Assembly: GCA_041746135.1 (NCBI GenBank)
Contig: JBGTHQ010000023.1
Location: 62,001-126,000 of the forward strand
DNA: 64,000 nucleotides
Direction: 5' to 3'
Source of the DNA: Alg239-R122 sp041746135
GTDB taxonomy: Bacteria; Pseudomonadota; Alphaproteobacteria; Sphingomonadales; Sphingomonadaceae
The notes under the pieces were generated by a model. The model was given only the letters and a program-made list of their open reading frames with translations. It did no database searches and was not told where the DNA came from. Below are positions 9,579-19,127 of this stretch, in pieces. Within the stretch, counting starts at the first letter, position 1. Each line of letters opens with the position of its first letter. The translations under genes and the position numbers were made by a program.

Positions 9579-9670
9579 TGATTTTACTCTTCTGTCATTT
9601 CAATCACATATTGCAGAATGCTATATCCCGTAAAATATTAGTTTGCTACCTCGAATAGCGACCGGACTTG

Positions 9671-9682
9671 AAACCCGGGTTT
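9671..9682. promoter_or_regulatory. 12-bp perfect palindrome in divergent EPS promoter region
   Basis: AAACCCGGGTTT lies between the leftward export operon (start 9578) and the rightward TPR lipoprotein gene (start 9770). Its position about midway in the 190-base divergent region fits a shared operator. No regulator is assigned. Confidence 0.35.
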
Positions 9683-9769
9683 TATGCCTGCGTTTTGTGC
9701 TATACCGCGCATTGGTAAATATATATTTTACTTTTACGATTATAAGTATTTTCTTGCTTGTACAATAGG

Positions 9770-11365
9770 ATGCTAATTTTGATTCCCACCAAAGCCGTTT
9801 ACAAATTGTTTATTGCCAGTGCGATGGGGATATTCATTTTGGGACTGTCGTCCTGTAATAGCGCGGCAGAAAAAGCTGCAGCATCCGGTGCGATAGCGCA
9901 GCAATTGTTCGAAGCAGGCGACTATGATTCGGCCCAAAGGCAAGTTGCTGCGGCCATAAGCCAGCGTGATGACATACCCGAACTTTATATCCTTCAGGGT
10001 CGTATTGAGATAGCCCAAGGCAATAAAAGCAACGCGTTCCAAGCCTATTCCAAAGCCTTGTCGCTGGACAGCGCAAATCCGGAAGCCCTGCAGGCTGTTG
10101 CACAACTCGGCTTGCAAACGGGCGCGTTTCGGGAGGCGGAAAGGGCTGCGGACAATATTTTGACGCTCTCTCCCAATCAGGTTGATGCACTGCAAGTCAA
10201 AGGGCTGCTGGCGTTTGTGCGCAACAAACACGAAGAAGCGATCGACTATGCCGACCGCATACTTGCCCAACAGGCCAATAATGAAGGCGGCGTCATCCTG
10301 AAAGCGAGAACTTTGGCAGTTTCGGGTAAATTGGATGAGGCGCTCTCGCTCCTGCAAGAGCAAGTCGCTACCCAAGGCTATACATTGGGGATCAACCTGA
10401 CTCTATTGGAAATTTACCGCACGAAACAAGATCTGCCAAACATGCTGGCCACTTTCGAGCGGATTTTCGGCGAGGATAGTGCGGATTTTGGTCAAGGGGT
10501 TGCGCAATTCGTGATAGATTACGCGAATACGCTCTACAAATCCGGGGATGCCCGGGCAGCGCGGCTGGTGTTATCACCTATAATACGTGGAGATGCTGGA
10601 TATTCGGAAATATTTACGCGCATACCCAATATTTGGCGTGAATATGATGTCAATCCATTGACCGAAAGCGATGTGCAGTATCTGTCCGAAAAAGGTGCCG
10701 TCGAGGCGCGTATTCCAATCGCACGATACATGCTAGCCGCCGGACGTCCCGAAATAGCTGAACGGATTCTGCAATCGATAGCCACGGGTCAATGGCCTGA
10801 AGCGCGCGCGCTCTACGCCCGCGCGCTCCTTGCGCTTGGGCAAACCGACGAAGCGGTGGCAATTGCGTCCGACATACTGCGAGAGGACAAAACTAGTGGG
10901 GATGCGCTGCTCGTGCGAGCGCGCATGTATATAGCGCAAAAAGATTTTGTGAGAGCGATAAATGACCTCCAGATCGTCGTGCGCGACAGTCCGCAAATGG
11001 CGGATGGGTACTTGGCTTTGGCTCGTGCTTACATTGCCAAGGGAGATCCCAGCGGAGCGATACGCATATACGAACAGGCATCGCAGGCGTTGCCACAAAA
11101 TTCCGCTATATTTGAAACCTATAGCGCATTTCTGCTAGACCAGAAATTAAACCGGCAAGCCATTGTGGCGACCCGGGGATTCGCCAGAGATACACCGGCA
11201 CTTATCAGTGCATGGATATTGTATGCAAAAACTTGCCAGCGGGCGGGGTCCGGATCGTGTGCGCAAGAGGCACGCGAAGGCGAAAGACAGGCACGGTCCA
11301 TATATGCGATCGACATGCCGCCCGGAAGCCCTCCTACACGAGGCCTGTTCGGCCGTTTGAAATAA
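9770..11365 (+). CDS. TPR-repeat lipoprotein of the exosortase/EPS system
   Basis: About 531 residues. A hydrophobic N-terminus ends in the lipobox LSSC (Cys29), so the protein is predicted to be lipidated. The rest is helical tetratricopeptide repeats; clear units include QAYSKALSLDSANPEALQAVAQL and repeats near the C-terminus. Long TPR lipoproteins are a regular component of PEP-CTERM/exosortase EPS loci, where they are thought to scaffold assembly or export. The frame is also open to a TTG at 9758; ATG at 9770 is preferred, although its binding site is weak. The downstream gene starts 5 bases after the stop, so they form an operon. Confidence 0.82.
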   Translation: MLILIPTKAVYKLFIASAMGIFILGLSSCNSAAEKAAASGAIAQQLFEAGDYDSAQRQVAAAISQRDDIPELYILQGRIEIAQGNKSNAFQAYSKALSLDSANPEALQAVAQLGLQTGAFREAERAADNILTLSPNQVDALQVKGLLAFVRNKHEEAIDYADRILAQQANNEGGVILKARTLAVSGKLDEALSLLQEQVATQGYTLGINLTLLEIYRTKQDLPNMLATFERIFGEDSADFGQGVAQFVIDYANTLYKSGDARAARLVLSPIIRGDAGYSEIFTRIPNIWREYDVNPLTESDVQYLSEKGAVEARIPIARYMLAAGRPEIAERILQSIATGQWPEARALYARALLALGQTDEAVAIASDILREDKTSGDALLVRARMYIAQKDFVRAINDLQIVVRDSPQMADGYLALARAYIAKGDPSGAIRIYEQASQALPQNSAIFETYSAFLLDQKLNRQAIVATRGFARDTPALISAWILYAKTCQRAGSGSCAQEAREGERQARSIYAIDMPPGSPPTRGLFGRLK

Positions 11366-11370
11366 GCATT

Positions 11371-12135
11371 ATGACGAACATCGAGGACACAAACCCTACC
11401 GTGCGTTTCATGGGAACTGACATGGCTGCACTTGATTTGGAACATAGTCTTGCGGTCATAAGGAAAATGTCGCGCAACGACCAGTTTACCTATGTCGTCA
11501 CCCCTAATGTTGACCATATCGTCAATCTCCATCCCGATGTCCCGCACAAGCGACATATTCTCTTCAAGGCTGCGTATGATGCGGCGGATCTGGTGATTTG
11601 CGATAGCCGGATTGTGTCGAAGCTGGCTCGGCTTTCCGGACTTAACGTGCCGGTTGTGCCGGGTAGCGATTTAACCGCGCACCTCTTCGCGGATCACTTG
11701 AAACACGGTGATCGTGTCGCAGTTATTGGCGGGGACAAACATCTCAAAAATATATTGATGGGCAAATTTCCTGGACCGGATTACCGCCAGTATATTCCGC
11801 CTATGGGTGTGCTGAATGATCCCGACGAAATGCACAAGATCGTAGCTTTTGTCCGTCAAAGTGGTGCCCATTATATCCTGTTTGCCATCGGCGCGCCGCA
11901 AAGTGAAATTGTCGCACACCAGTGCAAGCAATCCGGAAAGTGTAAAGGCGTCGGCCTGTGTATCGGCGCTTCGCTCGAGTTCATCACCTCGGCCAAAAAA
12001 CGCGCGCCGCTCTGGATGCAAAAAGCCAGTCTTGAATGGGCATTCCGCCTGTTGAGCGAACCCAGGCGTTTGTGGCGGAGATACCTTGTCGAGGGTCCGA
12101 GGATTTTCCGCATTTACTGGCGTCATCGCAGATAA
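11371..12135 (+). CDS. WecG/TagA/CpsF family glycosyltransferase
   Basis: A 254-residue GT26 enzyme. Family features are TPNVDHIVNLHPD near residue 50, the active-site region VVPGSDLTAHLF, and the C-terminal ASLEFITSAKKRAPLWMQKA followed by a basic WAFRLLSEPRRLWRRYLVE tail that peripherally binds the membrane. Members transfer ManNAc, ManNAcA or glucuronate-type sugars to undecaprenyl-PP-linked acceptors. The ATG at 11371 fits the family's N-terminus. It is cotranscribed with the TPR lipoprotein and converges on the next GT2. Substrate unknown. Confidence 0.87.
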   Translation: MTNIEDTNPTVRFMGTDMAALDLEHSLAVIRKMSRNDQFTYVVTPNVDHIVNLHPDVPHKRHILFKAAYDAADLVICDSRIVSKLARLSGLNVPVVPGSDLTAHLFADHLKHGDRVAVIGGDKHLKNILMGKFPGPDYRQYIPPMGVLNDPDEMHKIVAFVRQSGAHYILFAIGAPQSEIVAHQCKQSGKCKGVGLCIGASLEFITSAKKRAPLWMQKASLEWAFRLLSEPRRLWRRYLVEGPRIFRIYWRHRR

Positions 12136-12162
12136 AATAGGAAAGCGGCGATTGATTCGGCT

Positions 12163-13371
12163 CTAATCTTCGCCGGGGCGGCGCGTTCGAACCCATTTTT
12201 TTTCCGCACCTTGCAAAAGCTTGAGATAGAGCGGGATCTTCCAGACGATATATAGCGGCGCACGCACCATCGCAGCGACTGTAAGAAAAGCGCGTCCTTC
12301 CTTTTGCCATGCGAGGAAAGTGACAAGAAGAGCCAGCACCAAGCTGGCAGATAACAGGATGGATGGTACCCAGCTCCCCCCCAGAAGAGCCGCACACGTA
12401 ACGGCGAAAACAATTGCAAAACTGATGGCAAGCAACAGGGCTAAAGGCGGTACAAGCAAATGTAGTCCCAAACCGAGCGCTGGCCGCGAAAAGTCTTTCA
12501 AGCCGGTTCCAATCAATGGCAGCGCATATTGCTTGGCAGTTGTCATAAAACCATGTTCCCAGCGGGTACGCTGAACCAGAGTGTCTTCCTTCGCGGCAGC
12601 ATCGCTCCATATACGTGCTGATTCGACAAAGCGTGGAATAACCCCCCGCTGCGTCAATGACGCGCCCAGCGCGAGATCTTCAGCTATATCTGCGCTTGCC
12701 AAGGGAGCCTTGGCGAATATGTTCCAGGGAAAGGCCATGCCGGTTCCGGTAAGCAAGGCCGCTCCACCCATGCGCGTCATGCCGCGCTGTCGCACCAAAT
12801 TCTTAATGAGCATCGCGAAATTGGAAATTTGCACTATGGAAGAGGATGCGCCGCGGCTCCTTATCAAGTTGATTGCCTGTACAGGGGCAGCTTTAGCCAA
12901 TGCCGCAAGGTGCAGACTTTGAATGCTACCCTGTTCCATTTCGCAATCCGCGTCGATAACCATAACGCAATCGGGCGGATCGTGTGCCAAGGCGTCGCGT
13001 CCAAAAGCGAGCGCAAATCCTTTTCCTTTGCGATCTGTGTCGGTTCGTTCGATGACATCGGCACCTGCCATACGGGCGCGCGCCGCAGTATCATCGGTGC
13101 AATTGTCGGCAACGACAAGTATCTTGGCGTGCTCGGGCAGTTCATGTAAAATATTCTCTACAGTTTTGCTGATGATCCGGGCTTCGTTGTGCGCAGGGAT
13201 CAAGACTGTCAGCCGTGATGGTTTTTCTGCAGAAGAACTCTCCGTTTCCCCAGCGTCCCGGTTTTTGGCAAGACCGGCACTTACCTCTAACGTAAAAATG
13301 AACAACAGCAGCACGGGAAGCGCCACCAGAATCCAAGACGTAATGCTCAGAAAAGTTGCTAAAAATGCCAT
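12163..13371 (-). CDS. Membrane family 2 glycosyltransferase (cellulose synthase-like)
   Basis: A 402-residue processive-type GT2. TM1 is residues 8-30. The catalytic core has LTVLIPAHNEARII, DAD at 140-142, the acceptor-site ED at 231-232 and QRTRW at 267-271, all the GT2 residues needed for activity. Two or three TM helices follow (about 300-360). The layout resembles hyaluronan/chitin-synthase-like or EPS glycosyltransferases that work at the membrane. It is a single leftward gene between two rightward units. Donor sugar unknown. Confidence 0.85.
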   Translation of the reverse strand: MAFLATFLSITSWILVALPVLLLFIFTLEVSAGLAKNRDAGETESSSAEKPSRLTVLIPAHNEARIISKTVENILHELPEHAKILVVADNCTDDTAARARMAGADVIERTDTDRKGKGFALAFGRDALAHDPPDCVMVIDADCEMEQGSIQSLHLAALAKAAPVQAINLIRSRGASSSIVQISNFAMLIKNLVRQRGMTRMGGAALLTGTGMAFPWNIFAKAPLASADIAEDLALGASLTQRGVIPRFVESARIWSDAAAKEDTLVQRTRWEHGFMTTAKQYALPLIGTGLKDFSRPALGLGLHLLVPPLALLLAISFAIVFAVTCAALLGGSWVPSILLSASLVLALLVTFLAWQKEGRAFLTVAAMVRAPLYIVWKIPLYLKLLQGAEKKWVRTRRPGED

Positions 13372-13583
13372 TGCGATTGTGATTCCCGTTGCCGAATTTC
13401 TCCCCTAAAGTCTTTTGGAGAAAATTAGGTTTTAGTGGCTATATAGCTTTTGACCTGTAAAGATCGTGTTACAATTATCAAAGCAGATACGGGTGGGGCA
13501 TGGCGATAGCATACCATTTCTGCTAGCAGCGACGCCCTTCTGTACCGAATCAAACGGCAGAACAATTTTGGAGCTAATATATA

Positions 13584-14552
13584 ATGAGCCGCAATTATTT
13601 TTCCCAAAAAAGAGTATTGGTGACTGGTGGTTGTGGCTTTGTTGGATCCCATTTGATCGACCAGCTCATCGATCAGGGTCATGATGTGCTGTGCGTCGAC
13701 AATCTGTTTACAGGCGCAAAACAGAATATAGCACATCTGCTTCAGCACCCGAGGTTCGAATTCATGCGGCACGATATCTGTTTCCCGCTTTTTGTGGAAG
13801 TGGATGAAATTTACAATCTGGCATGCCCTGCATCCCCAATCCACTATCAGCATGATCCCGTGCAGACGACTAAAGTCTCGGTGAACGGTGCGATCAATAT
13901 GCTGGGCCTCGCCAAACGGCTCAACTGCCGGATATTGCAGGCTTCGACCAGCGAGGTATATGGCGATCCGCACATACACCCCCAGACCGAAGATTATTGG
14001 GGCCATGTCAACCCGATCGGTATCCGCTCTTGTTACGATGAAGGAAAACGCTGCGCCGAAACATTGTTTTTCGATTATCGGCGTCAGCATAATCTTGAAA
14101 TCAAGGTGGCACGTATTTTCAATACATATGGCCCGCGGATGCACCCGTCGGATGGCCGGGTTGTATCGAATTTCATCATGCAGGCCATAAACGGGAATGA
14201 TATCACTATCTTCGGCAACGGATCGCAGACACGCAGCTTTTGCTACGTAAGCGATTTGGTTTCAGGGCTCATGAAGCTGATGAACAGCCGCGAAGGCTTT
14301 ACGGGCCCCGTCAATATCGGCAATCCAAACGAATTTTCGATCCGTGAGCTCGCGGAAACCGTTGTGGAGATGACCAGTTCCAAATCGAAAATAATCGATC
14401 TGCCGCTTCCGCAAGACGACCCCAAGCAACGCCAGCCCGATATTTCGCTGGCCAAGTCCGAACTGGATTGGGAGCCTTCAATTCAGTTGAAAGAAGGGCT
14501 AGAAAAAACGATCCGCTATTTTGAGCAATTGGACAAAATTGCCACTGTTTAG
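13584..14552 (+). CDS. UDP-glucuronate decarboxylase family SDR (UXS-like)
   Basis: A 322-residue extended short-chain dehydrogenase. The NAD-binding motif GGCGFVGS lies at 15-22. The catalytic triad is STS around 121-123, Tyr151 and Lys155 in the UXS-typical RSCYDEGKRCAE, and NTYGPRMHP is also characteristic of the family. It converts UDP-glucuronate to UDP-xylose in the cytosol, so the EPS may contain xylose or a derivative. TTGGAG 8 bases upstream supports the start. The stop overlaps the convergent GT4 gene by 4 bases. Confidence 0.88.
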   Translation: MSRNYFSQKRVLVTGGCGFVGSHLIDQLIDQGHDVLCVDNLFTGAKQNIAHLLQHPRFEFMRHDICFPLFVEVDEIYNLACPASPIHYQHDPVQTTKVSVNGAINMLGLAKRLNCRILQASTSEVYGDPHIHPQTEDYWGHVNPIGIRSCYDEGKRCAETLFFDYRRQHNLEIKVARIFNTYGPRMHPSDGRVVSNFIMQAINGNDITIFGNGSQTRSFCYVSDLVSGLMKLMNSREGFTGPVNIGNPNEFSIRELAETVVEMTSSKSKIIDLPLPQDDPKQRQPDISLAKSELDWEPSIQLKEGLEKTIRYFEQLDKIATV

Positions 14553-15637
14553 TTTTTGCGGGTCAAGCTTTCGATAAATTCGCGATACTGTACGGCAATA
14601 TTCGTCCAGTAGAACTCGCTGACACGGGCGGATATAGCGGAGTTTCCGTCACTTCTTGATTCCAGTGCGCGGGACAGGGCATCGGTCACATTCTGGGTGA
14701 TTTCGGTATTCACAAGAAATTCTCCATCACCGACAATCCAGCGCAGACGGGGCGTATCGTGCGCGACGATCGGCAATCCGCAAGCCATGGCTTCCGGATA
14801 CACGTTGCCAAATGATTCCAGTTTCGACATATGCAAGAAAGTGTCAGCGGATTGGTACAATGCCGGCATTTCATCGGGGGTTACTGTAAGCTGGGTAAAA
14901 CGATCGGGCAGCATTTGCGCTGCCAATTTCTTTACTTCTGCACGCATAGGCCCGTCACCTGCAACGACAAGGTGCACGCCGTTCAATCCTGCCGCGGCTT
15001 TGATGCCATCAACAACCCGCTTTGTCGGAATAAGCGCGCTGACCATCAGGATGATCTTGCGGTCTGCCGGCAGCCCCAGCTTTGCTCTTGCCCCCGGTCC
15101 CGGCGTAAATTTTTCGGCTGAAATACCATTGGGAATTAAAGCACAGTTCCAGTTGGTTTTATTGTTTTCGTAGAAATCGGGATTGGTACATACCAAGCCA
15201 TTGCAGGAAAAAAAGCGGTACTCCGTGTCATTGGAAATGGCGGGCCACTCCCCGTTTTGTGTGACAAAGATATTGGCCGGCTTCCTGCCGCCTGTACCTG
15301 ACCTCCCCAGTATTTTGTTGGTGAATGGGAAGGAGCAGGTGAGCACGGCATCGTAATCGTCCGGATTGTAGTGCCTCAGCAGACCCGGTGCGAAGCTGGC
15401 TTCCTCATATACCGTTTCGCTTCGAAAAGGCGGAAAAAAAGGAAATTTTTCAAAATTTTCGCGGCGGATTGAGCCAGCATGAATAAACCGATAGGGATCG
15501 TTCGGTCTCACGTTTCCCGATCCTATGACTGTAACATCATCCCCGGTCCGGGCAAGCTCGGCGGCGACCGATAATAAGGCAACTTCGGCTCCGCGTTCGT
15601 AACGGTGAAACCCCGGCAGTGCGAATAATAATCTCAT
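14549..15637 (-). CDS. Family 4 glycosyltransferase
   Basis: A 362-residue GT-B enzyme. The N-terminus (LLFALPGFHRYERGAEVAL) is a GT4 acceptor domain. The donor domain shows ILMVSALIPTKRVVDGI, LVVAGDGPM and the E-x7-E region SFGNVYPEAMACGLPIVA. It probably adds one sugar to the EPS repeat unit on the inner face of the membrane. It is transcribed alone, leftward, converging on the UDP-glucuronate decarboxylase gene, whose product could supply its donor; that link is only inferred from position. Confidence 0.85.
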   Translation of the reverse strand: MRLLFALPGFHRYERGAEVALLSVAAELARTGDDVTVIGSGNVRPNDPYRFIHAGSIRRENFEKFPFFPPFRSETVYEEASFAPGLLRHYNPDDYDAVLTCSFPFTNKILGRSGTGGRKPANIFVTQNGEWPAISNDTEYRFFSCNGLVCTNPDFYENNKTNWNCALIPNGISAEKFTPGPGARAKLGLPADRKIILMVSALIPTKRVVDGIKAAAGLNGVHLVVAGDGPMRAEVKKLAAQMLPDRFTQLTVTPDEMPALYQSADTFLHMSKLESFGNVYPEAMACGLPIVAHDTPRLRWIVGDGEFLVNTEITQNVTDALSRALESRSDGNSAISARVSEFYWTNIAVQYREFIESLTRKN

Positions 15638-15716
15638 AGGCGGTACATAGCCTTGTCTTTATCAATTGTATTACCAAAAATAATCCACGCAACTTTTAGC
15701 CATAGCGATATATCAG

Positions 15717-16226
15717 TTACCTTGCGGATTTTTCAGTTCGGGAAGTGCGCACACTCAGTAAGGCAGAAACTGCCACAATGGTTGCAGAGAGCGACCACAG
15801 CCAAGCAATGACCATAATTCCAGCTAGCTGAAAATATAATAGCGTATCGATACGGTGAAGAGATATAATTTCGAAAACGAATATCAGCATCGTAAACAGG
15901 CTTGCCCCCTGGGCCAGTTTGACTGTTTTCGCATTCTCCCCGCGCATCGCAAACCGTAACATCATGATTATGCACAAAAGCAACAGTGCCAGAAGCGGAA
16001 CCTGCAAAAACGCACGATGTTCGTACAGCCCGACCAGCTGTAACATGCGGTCGAAACGATTATGGACAGTAAACCGTACATCCAGAAACATCTCTGCAAG
16101 AAATAAGATGTGTATAGCCGCCAGAATGCCCCAGACCCGAGCATTGCGTGGACATAGGCAGCAAAGGGCAGCAATGCCGAAAACCATAAATCCGGTGGCC
16201 TGCGTCATATTATTAAATAAAGACAT
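15717..16226 (-). CDS. Hypothetical polytopic membrane protein
   Basis: A 169-residue protein with four or five hydrophobic segments (about 9-50, 73-92, 105-120 and 128-160) and a basic C-terminus. I do not recognise the family. It is divergent from the polymerase-like gene, with only 35 bases between the two starts, and lies within the EPS locus, so a role in EPS assembly or envelope function is likely but unproven. Confidence 0.65.
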   Translation of the reverse strand: MSLFNNMTQATGFMVFGIAALCCLCPRNARVWGILAAIHILFLAEMFLDVRFTVHNRFDRMLQLVGLYEHRAFLQVPLLALLLLCIIMMLRFAMRGENAKTVKLAQGASLFTMLIFVFEIISLHRIDTLLYFQLAGIMVIAWLWSLSATIVAVSALLSVRTSRTEKSAR

Positions 16227-16261
16227 GGAAAATTCTTGGCCTTATAACTCGGAACCGGTTT

Positions 16262-17644
16262 ATGCTTGCCATAATATGGGGTAACGAAATGGGCTTTATT
16301 TCTCTTACCTATATTGTGTTTTTTTGCCTCGGTATAGCAATCTTCACAGTCTTACGGCCGGCATTGGCAGTAGCGATCGTATATCTTTCCGGGATGATCT
16401 TCCTGCCGGTTACCGATTACTTCTTTCCGCTGCACAGCGACGCCCTGATTCACACCATAATGCCCATGGCACTTCCGTCCGATCATTTGATCAACAAAGG
16501 CTGGGTTGCCACAGTCACTGCCGCAATCGGAGCTGTAACGTTCGATTGGCGGACAATTGTGCGGTTTCGCTTTTCGCCGCTTGATCTACCCATAATTTGC
16601 TGGTGCCTATGGCCTATGGCACAGGCGGTTTTCTTCATTACCGATCCTGCTGCAGACATATCCAGTCTTTATCTTTGGGCGACATGGGGATTGCCATGGT
16701 TTCTGGGCCGCATATATTTTGGCCACTATTCGCGGCAATTGGTATTGATCGATACTGTGATTTACCTGTCGCTTCCGTTGCTTGCCATCGCGCTCGTGGA
16801 AGGGTTTACGGAAATACGCGTATATGAATGGGCATATGGTCAGCATCCGTTCGCGGATGTAGGTGCCGGCCGATATGTTGGCAACCGGCCATTGGCAATG
16901 TTCGAGGACGGCAACCAGTACGGTTTGTGGATGGCATGTATCGCAGTGCTTGCGGCCTGGAGAGCTTGGTCCCACGACAGTTCCAAGACCAGAATATGGA
17001 TTGCCGCGCTATTTATTTTGGCAAGTTTTGCATCACAGTCCATAGGTGCCATCTTGTTGATGATATTGGGAATTGGGGCGATTTTTCTGCTGAGCGGGGT
17101 ACATCTGTCAAGGCGGTTTTTTGTCCTTTTCGCGCTTGTGCTGGGGATTGGATTTGGTTTGTATGTGAACGGCGTGCTGCCGCTTCGTTACCTTGCGACT
17201 GACACACCTGCGGGCGAAGCAGTTCTGAACGCGCTTAAAGCGTCGGACCGGGACTCGTTTTCATGGAGGATATCGCAAGATGAAAAGGCCATGCCCACAC
17301 TTCGCACGCATCTGCTAACCGGTTCGGGCAAGTGGGACTGGTGGAGAGAATCTGGTACACGCCCTTGGGGCTTTTCGCTTTTGCTGATTGGGCAGTTCGG
17401 GTTGATCGGCTTGTCGTTGCTCGGGACGGCTTTATTGGGATCGTTATTGGCGCGACGGCAAAAAGTTCGCGCTACTATCCATCATATTTCCGACGCTACG
17501 CGAAATCCCGCGATAGCTATTATTGCGGTTATTTTTATGGCGGCACTGGATGCCCTGCTGAACGCCTTTATTTTCCTGCCTGCCATATTATTTTTGGCGG
17601 CTATCGCTAACCATCAAACCAAAGACTCAAACACAAGCGGGTAA
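16262..17644 (+). CDS. O-antigen ligase/polymerase-like membrane protein
   Basis: A 460-residue protein with ten or more hydrophobic segments and a large extracytoplasmic loop near residues 280-370. The sequence NRPLAMFEDGNQYGLWMA followed by FASQSIGAILLM resembles the Wzy/WaaL-type proteins of EPS loci, which polymerise or ligate lipid-linked repeat units in the periplasm. The start is ATG 16262 or 16289; GGGGTAA precedes the second. It is one of two such proteins in the locus (the other at 25280-26644), so one may polymerise and the other ligate. Confidence 0.75.
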   Translation: MLAIIWGNEMGFISLTYIVFFCLGIAIFTVLRPALAVAIVYLSGMIFLPVTDYFFPLHSDALIHTIMPMALPSDHLINKGWVATVTAAIGAVTFDWRTIVRFRFSPLDLPIICWCLWPMAQAVFFITDPAADISSLYLWATWGLPWFLGRIYFGHYSRQLVLIDTVIYLSLPLLAIALVEGFTEIRVYEWAYGQHPFADVGAGRYVGNRPLAMFEDGNQYGLWMACIAVLAAWRAWSHDSSKTRIWIAALFILASFASQSIGAILLMILGIGAIFLLSGVHLSRRFFVLFALVLGIGFGLYVNGVLPLRYLATDTPAGEAVLNALKASDRDSFSWRISQDEKAMPTLRTHLLTGSGKWDWWRESGTRPWGFSLLLIGQFGLIGLSLLGTALLGSLLARRQKVRATIHHISDATRNPAIAIIAVIFMAALDALLNAFIFLPAILFLAAIANHQTKDSNTSG

Positions 17645-17754
17645 TACACAAGTGTATATGAGGTGCCTGAGGGGGGCTCATTTACTCTTGAATTGCGGAG
17701 CTATAGCAACAGCGATGACGCTTGTGGTCAGTTCATGAAAGCTGATGGCAGAGC

Positions 17755-17791
17755 AAAAAAAGTGGGCCGGAAATTTCAGTCATTCCGGCCC
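17755..17791 (-). terminator. Rho-independent terminator of the EpsD-type gene
   Basis: Stem GGGCCGGAA (17764-17772) with TTCCGGCCC (17783-17791). The A run at 17755-17761 reads as a T tract on the minus strand, where it follows the leftward gene ending at 17852. Confidence 0.85.
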
Positions 17792-17851
17792 AACTCGTCA
17801 AGCCAAATCAAATAAGAATACTGTGCCAAGCTAATACTGACATCTGTCGTC

Positions 17852-18736
17852 TCACGTGGCGGGCGTTTTTGCTGGCAACTTGGGTTTGGCGCCTTTTGCG
17901 GTGCTATCGGCCGCCGAAAATCCGTCCTGATAAGTGATTTCGGCTTTGCTCTTTGCCGCTTCCAGTCTTTTTTTCAAGATCTCGCTCAGTTCTTCTTTGC
18001 GGATTGAGTCGACTATCTGCGATGCCATTTGCGATTCGTCTATCGGAACGCTCTGGCTGCCAGTAATCACATTTGCGGTCACGACGGCCGCAGAGGGAAC
18101 AACAAAAGGTTCGCCGGGCGCAAGCGATGCTATCTGGGCCATCATTGCAGCAGGAACTTGTGCGGAATCCATCTGTGTAGTCCCGCGCTGATATTTGATT
18201 TTCATACTATCCAGAATCGCTGCCACCTCGGGCAGGGTATTTGCCTTTTCAAGCGACTTCAGGCTCGAAATATCAGCCGGTACCGGAAAACTTATTTGAT
18301 CGACATTATATATTTTGCGGTTCGCAAAAGAAAAAGGATGCGTTTTTACATAATTGTCGATCGCGCTTTTGTCGGGCACTTTTAATGTCGAACCGGTTTT
18401 CTGGCCATACATCTGAATCAAAAGGGCTTCGTTCAACTGACGCTGTTTGATAAGATACACCGGATCCTGATCGATCCCATCCTCACGTGCAACTTGCGCC
18501 AAAAGTCTTTTGTCGACAATTTGTTGAAGCGCCTGTTGCTGAATGGCTTTATTGTCGGCGCCCGAGGGTATATTGGCTTCGGCAAGCATCGCATTAATTT
18601 CCTGAAGGGTAATTTCTTCCCCATTTACCACTGCGGCGACTTGTCCCGTTGCTTCTTTTTCACATCCTGCAAGCATGATGGCCCATGAGCCTGCACATAT
18701 AAGAAGTAGCGGTTTTGCAGAAAGAGCGATTTTCAT
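17852..18736 (-). CDS. EpsD-family peptidyl-prolyl isomerase lipoprotein
   Basis: A 294-residue SurA/PpiC-like protein. The lipobox is MLAGC (Cys25). AAVVNGEEITLQEINAML is the SurA-N-type start, and the helical region to about 110 (QIVDKRLLAQVAREDGI) is chaperone-like. A degenerate parvulin-like part follows. EpsD-type isomerases are routine members of exosortase/EPS loci and probably help fold exported EPS-system proteins in the periplasm. The C-terminus is Lys/Ala/Pro-rich. A good terminator follows. It is divergent from the XrtV accessory gene, sharing a 106-base promoter region. Confidence 0.85.
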   Translation of the reverse strand: MKIALSAKPLLLICAGSWAIMLAGCEKEATGQVAAVVNGEEITLQEINAMLAEANIPSGADNKAIQQQALQQIVDKRLLAQVAREDGIDQDPVYLIKQRQLNEALLIQMYGQKTGSTLKVPDKSAIDNYVKTHPFSFANRKIYNVDQISFPVPADISSLKSLEKANTLPEVAAILDSMKIKYQRGTTQMDSAQVPAAMMAQIASLAPGEPFVVPSAAVVTANVITGSQSVPIDESQMASQIVDSIRKEELSEILKKRLEAAKSKAEITYQDGFSAADSTAKGAKPKLPAKTPAT

Positions 18737-18842
18737 TCGGAAATCTCCATAGAGTATGTATGTGAATGCAAGGAACTTAATCGCGGACTTGTGACATGCC
18801 CGGTTAGAATATACAAGCTGCCGATAACAAGCGGAGGAAATT

Positions 18843-19097
18843 TTGGAAACTTTTTACGACTGGGTCACAGTGGCGATATTCGGGGGACTGATCGTGTTAT
18901 TTCTCGATCGTTCAGTTGAGGATGATCCACCTGACCATTTGTGGCAATATCTGGTGGCAGCGTCAGGCTGCGCGGTTGCAAATTATCTCGGCAATGAAGG
19001 TTATATGTTTGCCGCTGTGGCAGTGATTGCCACTGTGATAACTTTTATCGTAGCCGTTCTCAAACCTTTTGAAAAATTCAAACGACCCAAGGAATGA
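18843..19097 (+). CDS. XrtV sorting system accessory protein
   Basis: An 84-residue membrane protein with three hydrophobic segments (about 6-21, 34-47, 54-72) and a basic tail (KPFEKFKRPKE). Small proteins of this type sit beside V-type exosortases in sphingomonads, as here next to EpsI and XrtV. It starts at TTG, not ATG: GGAGG lies 5 bases upstream and the first in-frame ATG (MFAAV) would remove two of the hydrophobic segments. Its role in sorting is unknown. It converges on epsI/xrtV with a 30-base gap. Confidence 0.75.
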   Translation: METFYDWVTVAIFGGLIVLFLDRSVEDDPPDHLWQYLVAASGCAVANYLGNEGYMFAAVAVIATVITFIVAVLKPFEKFKRPKE

Positions 19098-19127
19098 GAA
19101 TTCTGACCGTGTACTGAAATGACAAAG

